Below are positions 57,480 to 64,000 of a DNA stretch of 64,000 nucleotides, piece by piece. Under the pieces are notes generated by a model. That model was not told the origin of the DNA. It saw only the letters and a list, made by a program, of their open reading frames with translations, and made no database searches. Numbering within the stretch: the stretch's first letter is position 1; every line of letters begins with the position of its first letter. The DNA comes from Darksidea phi (Eukaryota > Ascomycota > Dothideomycetes > Pleosporales > Lentitheciaceae): positions 248,001 to 312,000 of the forward strand of contig JASJFT010000008.1 of NCBI GenBank assembly GCA_030770425.1, written 5' to 3'. The position numbers were made by a program, and so were the translations under genes.

Positions 57480-60400
57480 ATGGCCAACGTTCTGGGTCTT
57501 CATGCCTTCAGCTCAGGTGCGGCACTACAGGAGTGGTGGCAATATACGCTTGTGACCATCATCACTGTCAGCGGGCTGGTTGGTGTCATTGCCTTCGTGT
57601 GGACATCATACAATGCCATACGAAAGTTGCTTACGGTAAGAGCCTGAACTATTCGGCTGTTTCATACTTTGAAGCTCATCGCAGAGTGTCTAGTCCAGTC
57701 AAGACGAGAACTTTCTGCCCCGGCCGGTCCAGGAATGGATATATCAATTTTCACACACCGCACATTGCGTCCGCCCAACACGAGCGCTTCCCGAGAAGCC
57801 TTCATCCTTCGGTGTATACCTCGGCGCGTTGAACTTGCCAGTCACATCAGAAGAGAGGCAGATACTTTCGGAATGGGAGTTTGTAGTGTTGAATCACGCT
57901 GAGCCCGGCGTGATGGAAGCGGTCAATAATGAGGATGTCGCCCTTGGTCCACACATCATCGCTCGGATGGATCTTCTGCAAGTCTTGCCATTTGGGGCCA
58001 TGGACGATGAAATCAGCATGCAGAAAGCGGTGTACCTTGTATCCGAGGTCCTTCAAAAATTCTTGCGGAAACCGGACCAACGAAGATATTTCACAGGAGT
58101 CCTTGTCGCTGGCTGGAGGGAACGCATACGCACACCTTTGCTTAACGGCATTGCTAAACTCTTGGCCGCCCATGGTCTGGAGGTATACTTGGAAGTTGGT
58201 CCACCGGACTACCTGGACAAAGTTGAAAAGCTCAAACTCGGCCTTTTCGCAGGCATCGTAGTGAGGAATGGAACCATACTTGAAAATGGAGAGCGCAGAG
58301 ACTTCTTCGCCATGGATAAGATGAAAACCACGACAAAAGCGTTTGTTTCACAGGCTTGCCTACGACCTTTTCTCACAATGATGTGGGACACCATCGATGA
58401 CGATGCTGATTTGTCGCATGCGGTCACAAGAAGAGCGCACATGTGGTGCAGTTACCATGGCGCGATCCCGTACTTTGTACGGCGTTGTGCCTTGACAGAC
58501 ATGTTTGAGGTGCGCTCATGTGAAGAGCCGCTGGCTGCATTCCAGTGGCTTAAGGATCGGAGGGTCATGAATGTCCATGAGAAATTTCGGACAACACGCA
58601 TTGTAAGTTACAATCTTATAATGCTCAACCGGACTTGGCTTATTATTTGTAGCTATCCCCCGAGTTCTCGAGCATCATCGATGATTACCTTCCATTGCAA
58701 GATGTTTTCCCACTCATTGGAAGTACTATTTCAGGGCTGGACAGCTCCGATTCCGAATCAGGTGATGGTTCGGGCGCTTCAACTCTTACAGTGCAGTACC
58801 CGGAAATTGACGAAAACGGCGTCTTGATACCTCCGGAACCGAACTATCCTGTCTCGCAGGGACTCAACTGGAGCACATCTCTGGAAAAGCGACCAGCGAA
58901 CCCATTGTCTTGCTCATTTGCTGGTTCCCTTTACGGCCCTCTGGGTTGCTTTCCGATCGGCTTGAACGCTTCTCAAGATGATTTTGAGCATGTTCTCCGC
59001 TCGCAACAACGGTTACGGAAATTAAACCTCCTGAGTAGAGTTCCGGCCGAGCAACTGCATACGTTTGCCAACATCCTCAACAAGTATAGTACCTCCGCGT
59101 GCCGTGCCTTTGAAGTCCTCCCGACATCCCGAGACGATATTTCGGCCTTTGCGAATGCACTCTTCCAGACAAATGACGAGGCCGACGACTACAACCAAGT
59201 TCGTGTCTATACTGGGCTCGACTCCGGTTTCCATACGCCTGGCGGTGGTCAATTCTGGGCCATATGGGAGTTGGACCAAAGGACATCTTCACCTGTATTC
59301 TACATCTCTAAATCTGTTCAAGACATCCCAGCGGTGCTGTTACATACCCACTTAAGCAAGTCTGGATTCACCAGATACCAATGTTTCCTCCTGGAGCATG
59401 GTCTAAGCGAGCATCAGAGCGAGTCAGGCTCGTTGCAACGGCTGCCTTCGCGGCTCGAGCAAGACCTGAACATATTGGCCACGACTGAGCTTCTACTGTA
59501 TTTGCAGCACCTCCAGTATTCCGAATGGGATGAGGCATGCCCATTACTCTCCTCGATCCGCTCTCAATGCGAGGAGCTCCTTATCGAAATCCCAACATAC
59601 CGTCAATTGAAGAAGCTTAGCAACATGGAATACCTAAGCGGAACAATCACGGACGAGCAGCTTGTTAGCGCACGTATGAAGTGGTATCGACTTTGCCATC
59701 TCCCCTGCCTTGAGCGTCAAGATGCTCTAGCTCTCTTCACACATATCGATCTCACTTTCCGCAACATACTATGGTGTCGAGACCATCAAAGCTTGGATGC
59801 CATCACTGCGGCGATAGCTCAACTCACCAGTAGAAAGACCATCGATTCAGTGGCTGATTTCGTGCTTTTCTGCATCTTTTGCGCTGCTAGGAAGGCAGCT
59901 TTTGAAGAAGTCTACATCGAAGTGTCGGACCGAAACCCGCTTTTCAATCAATATACCGATCAGAGCGCGGCTTTCGCCGAGTTGTTCGCTCTAGGTTCAC
60001 GTTGCGAAGCTTATTTCGATATCACGCCCAGCGATATCGGCGTACTTCTATCAAAGAAGCATCGGGACTACTACAACGGAGATGAGCATCAACCTCCTAT
60101 GTGGATCTTCAATGCTCCATCTTTTGCATCAGCTTATGCTGCAGCGCAGACCGATATTGACCCCAACCAAAAGGCCTCCGTGATGCCAGGCTATCGTCGC
60201 TTCACGTTCCTTAGTGTCTTCGCTATACCAGCGCTGGTCGGTACGTGGATTCTGAGCATTCAAAAATGTACTCTTTATTGATGTGAACAGATATCCTGCT
60301 ACTATCCACCACCGGCCAAGGACTCTATCTAAGCGCATCCATGTCTTTTGAGGAGCAAAAATATGCAACATTGGCATTGATGACTTCACTGCTACTTTCC

Positions 60401-63400
60401 GGAGCCATTGGAACTTGGATATCGATTGGTGGCACCTATTACCTTGTTTCCATGGCTTTCTCTGCCGCCAACATGTTTGTTCTGACCCGGCTGATTGGAG
60501 GTCTTGCTTTCACGGTTGCTGCTAGTCTCATTGGATTCATCGTCATCTCGGTTGTCGAAGACGCGCGGCTTGGCGCCATCTTCTTCTTTTACCTGCTTGG
60601 GCTAACATCATATCTCTCGGTACTCGCTGTTCTTTCCACTTACCAGGTTCCCGGGTCTTCATTCCTCAACGGCAGAAAAGTTGTCATTACCATCATTCCC
60701 ACTCTTCTCATTTCTCCCATCATTACATTGTGGGTTTCAGGATACGACATCATCATTTACCCCACGGTGCTGTTTATTTTCGTGATCCTTCTGATACTTG
60801 GGACCCGGCACGTTGCAACGCAGTGGGTCACTTGGTACCATAACATCAAACCGCTCAATGACGCGGATGTTAAAGACTGGTATGTCCGGTCAAAAATCGG
60901 GAGGGAGTCACGGACTAGCTCGATATTCACTCCAGGTAAGTCCTTGACTAATAACTCTTGATTAGTTTGACAATTACATAGGTAAACGACTAAGTAAAGG
61001 ACCTAGAACCTCCATGGCTCCGTCTGGTTCTCTCGCCCCATCCTTAGAGAAACCACTTGAGGAACCTAGCTTGTTTTATGGTTTGAGCGAGCCCGCTATT
61101 CTCGCACTTTGTCGAAAAGAGCTTTATAACGCAGTGATGAAAGAGAAGACCCGTCGTTTCTGGAAAAAGCCTACAGGTGACGCTTTTGTAAAGCAACTAG
61201 CGGATTGCTGGGATTCCACACTCTTCCTGCTAGACTGGTACTGCCGGATTACTGACACGAAACGGCCTATTCCATATAGTTCGACATGGAACCTCGAGAC
61301 CCAAGTCGCTCTTGAGAGTATGCAGCAGTCACAGAAGGGCATCCGATTACACAATTCATTCATACATTGGCGCAACGCCGGCGATGAAGTGGGATGCGGC
61401 ATCCTTTACTTCCTCACTGCTCTTATGGATCGCTGGCTCGATTTGGTCAATGGCGGCCATCTCGTGGGTCTATCCGTTCAAATGAGCGTGACCCTGTCCG
61501 CAGAAGCGATTACAGAACAAGAGAAGAAGAATAATGACACGCTTCGGCTGGCTTGCGGGTTTGGCCTGGCATACTATTTGATCGGAGCCGTGCTTTTGGA
61601 CTACAAAGCCCAGCACTTGCACCAACTCTCTGAGCAGATGGCACCAGTCTCTATCGAGAATATCCCCCACATCCGAACCGCGAAAGCCAACGATCAGAAG
61701 TTTAGACGCCATCTCTACTGGAATACCCTATGTCACTTCATCGGCGTACATGTTTGGGCTCTGTCGCTCAGTGCTGCACTGATCTGGATCTTCAACGGCT
61801 CGCCTTTCGGTACCATCATGTTCCTTGCCTACGTCGGAGCTTACAGTGGCTTGCTACTTTACCAGTACAACAAAATCTTCTCCGGACCCCATGCGTTGAT
61901 GCCACTCCTGGTCGCTGCCATCCTCGGCTTTACTGTAGGAAATATACTCAAGAAAATGCGCCCGACATTCCAGTATGACAACGTCATTGCATTGGCTGTT
62001 TCAACTTGGACCGCAGCTTTGCTGTCTTTCTATACGGCTAAACTAGGATTGCCCGAAGCTTTCGACATTCGAATGTGGATCTCGGAGAAACTGGAGAGCT
62101 ATAGACGACCGAAGCATCTGAACGGCTCCTCAGATTCAGTCAACATACGAGGCCTCCCCTCCCAATACCGAATTCAGTGGTCCAGCGATGAAAAGTTCCA
62201 TGCCTACAACAGTACAGGACCTGATGAGGATTGGAGCCAAAGCGAACTACAAGCCTTTACCGACAAGTTGCGTACAGGGCCCAAAGAAAACCGTTACAGA
62301 GTACTGCCTTTCGGCCACCCCGGCGATCAGATCACGGCGACACTTCTAGCATGCACTCATGAATCGCTCTCTCGACTCGTGTTGCAAGCATATCCTGCAA
62401 TGCCATTTCTTGTTCAAAGGATTGTCTTGGCATGGCAAAACAGCCTCATTAAGGTCTTCATTGCTCCTATGCAATCTGTGGCGGATGACAAAGCCGATAT
62501 TCGAGCAATTTCCCACTATTCCGATGGCCGTTTAACTCTCTATGTCGCATCAGATTCGAAGCGATCTCCATCCACTCAATTGAACATCAGCAGTAACTCC
62601 CGGGCAATTGCAGAGACCTTGCTACATGCTTGCTCCGAGACTATGTTCGGAATGTCTCATCATCACGCAGAGATCACTGAAGCGGTTCTGGCATGTCGTC
62701 CGTACAGCGAGGAGCTGTACACCGTGTCGGAATGCAGCAAACGTTCAATGCCACCTAAGTCTGTGGGACCTGACGCGGATGCCTTCGAGACTTTGTGTCG
62801 GAAGGATCTTTTGCGCAATCTCTGCTTAGGATATGACTGCGACACACAATGGGACAGCCTGCCGCTTTATATTCGCCGTATGTTCTTCAGACGGTGTCTT
62901 GGTGCTCGTGGTCCGTACACGAATACCGAGATGTCGTGGATCAACTCTAACGTTGCAGCGGAAGATGCTTGCACTATACTCTCAAGGATCGCAAGATATG
63001 ACCTTGGCGCATACTTGGCAGTTCAAAAGTACAACTACTTCAAGTACCGCGGAGACCAAGCGCTCAGTGAGAAAGAGTATCGACAGGTTACTGCCGACAT
63101 CCGAGAGTCTCACCACCCTGTTCTCAATCGCTCTGCTACTTCCGTTTTCGCTGGCTTCACGAAGGAACTCAGAATACCATTTGCATATGCCTACCACACT
63201 GTCGGAACATGGATCAAGTTCTTTGTTCTCGCATGCATGGCTGATCCTGAATATCAAAGAGAGTTGAAATGCGCTTTGGGTAGAACGCCGGGGTTCATAG
63301 CGCAACCCACAACTTGGATCCTGACTGGTCTTTGGATTTATAGCCATACCGCAATGTCCCGTGCTCTTCCATTCTTCCTCTACAACAATCGGAACGATAT

Positions 63401-64000
63401 CGCCGACCTTGCAACCACAGTAAAGGGGAGTCTTATCACGCAGAAGAAAGACCGCCTTATTATCCGTAGCTACGGGGACACAGAAACTGCATTCGTTCAC
63501 CCCACAGATACGGGCGGTTTCAAGCTAGTATTCTACGCAAACGTCCTGAAAGAGGAGCCCAAATGGGGACACACCAGAATCTCTGAGTACTCAAAGGATA
63601 TGCGCGTTGTGTCTCGTAAAGAGTACAAGAACGGCACCGTCACTCATGAGTTTGTCTACGACTACCCGGCCAAAAGAACGTCACGCTTGGGCAAGATCAC
63701 GAAGTTTCAGAATTTGAATCTCCCGCTGAGTAGGCACTGTGTAAGTGGGAGTGATGATGGAGCCAAAGTTCAGTACAACTACAAGGGCCATATCGAATCT
63801 GGCAGTTACATGCAGCACGGCAACTTGGTGCGCTTCAAGTATCACTACCGCAAGAACGCCAAATACGATGATGAGTTGCTGAGAGCCGAGTTTGTGCTTC
63901 CGCATATGTCGGTCAATGTCAGCTGGTGCGCTCCTCCTGTTCGCCACGCAGAGAAGATGGAGCGGTGGATTCCTACACCCCGCGTCCACGAAGCGACTTT
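57480..64000 (+). CDS. gtb3: Giant membrane glycosyltransferase of the GAG cluster (Gtb3-like), 3' end outside window
   Basis: Exons 57480-57635, 57694-58602, 58653-60240, 60291-60935 and 60982 to beyond 64000; more than 2,100 codons in one frame, the last exon open for 3 kb to the edge. A TM helix at about residues 18-42 (TLVTIITVSGLVGVIAFVW) is followed by a soluble part with LPRPVQEWIYQF, FGVYLGALNLPVTSEE and RRYFTGVLVAGWRERIR. After the acidic EIDENGVLIPPEPNYP comes a conserved enzyme-like region, then many TM helices in exons 4-5 (TWISIGGTYYLVSMAFSAAN, VITIIPTLLISPIITLWV, LMPLLVAAILGFTVGN). Gtb3 is proposed to polymerise and export galactosaminogalactan. Identity rests on gene order and this architecture; I could not place a GT4 signature by eye. 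Confidence 0.85.

Overview
The window is nuclear DNA of a filamentous ascomycete (Pezizomycotina, probably Dothideomycetes or a near relative; the class is an inference). Reasons: intron-containing genes with short introns (mostly 45-105 bp, GT..AG, CTAAC-like branch sites), typical fungal families (Zn2Cys6 regulator, 2EXR and F-box proteins, SOM1/SomA, Wsc/Mid2-like Cys-rich membrane protein), long gene-poor spacers, and no bacterial operon features. I assembled exon structures by hand from reading frame, splice sites and family conservation.

Left part (1-31.7 kb): the 3' end of a SNF2 helicase; an F-box protein; a small protein with a possible LRAT/NlpC-like fold; a decayed RING-finger gene; a large unrecognised membrane protein; a 2EXR gene with two frameshifts; the LisH regulator SOM1/SomA; TRAPP subunit Bet3 (with a 9-nt microexon and an apparent GC-AG intron), head to head with the U5 snRNP 40-kDa WD-repeat protein; a two-TM protein with PPxY motifs; a 3.5-kb AT-rich gene-free stretch; a secreted/TM Cys-rich protein; and an AAA ATPase.

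Middle (33-43.8 kb): an RTC3/SBDS-like protein, a DH-domain RhoGEF, the proteasome-assembly chaperone Nas2 (p27), the Ran GTPase Gsp1, and a Zn2Cys6 transcription factor.

Right part (44.7-64 kb): the galactosaminogalactan (GAG) exopolysaccharide cluster in the same order as in Aspergillus fumigatus: uge3 (UDP-sugar 4-epimerase), sph3 (spherulin-4-like hydrolase, GH135), ega3 (GH114 endo-galactosaminidase), agd3 (CE18 deacetylase), gtb3 (giant membrane glycosyltransferase, running off the right end). uge3, ega3, agd3 and the visible part of gtb3 read as intact, but sph3 carries three single-base frameshifts and lies beside about 3.3 kb of decayed sequence. In A. fumigatus the pathway epimerises UDP-sugars (Uge3), synthesises and exports the polymer (Gtb3), deacetylates it outside the cell (Agd3), and trims it with Sph3 and Ega3; SomA, whose homologue is also in this window, acts upstream of it. 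An intact cluster with a broken sph3 is the most interesting observation here.

The evenly open housekeeping genes in the same window argue that the frameshifts in sph3 and the 2EXR gene are real and not general sequencing error.
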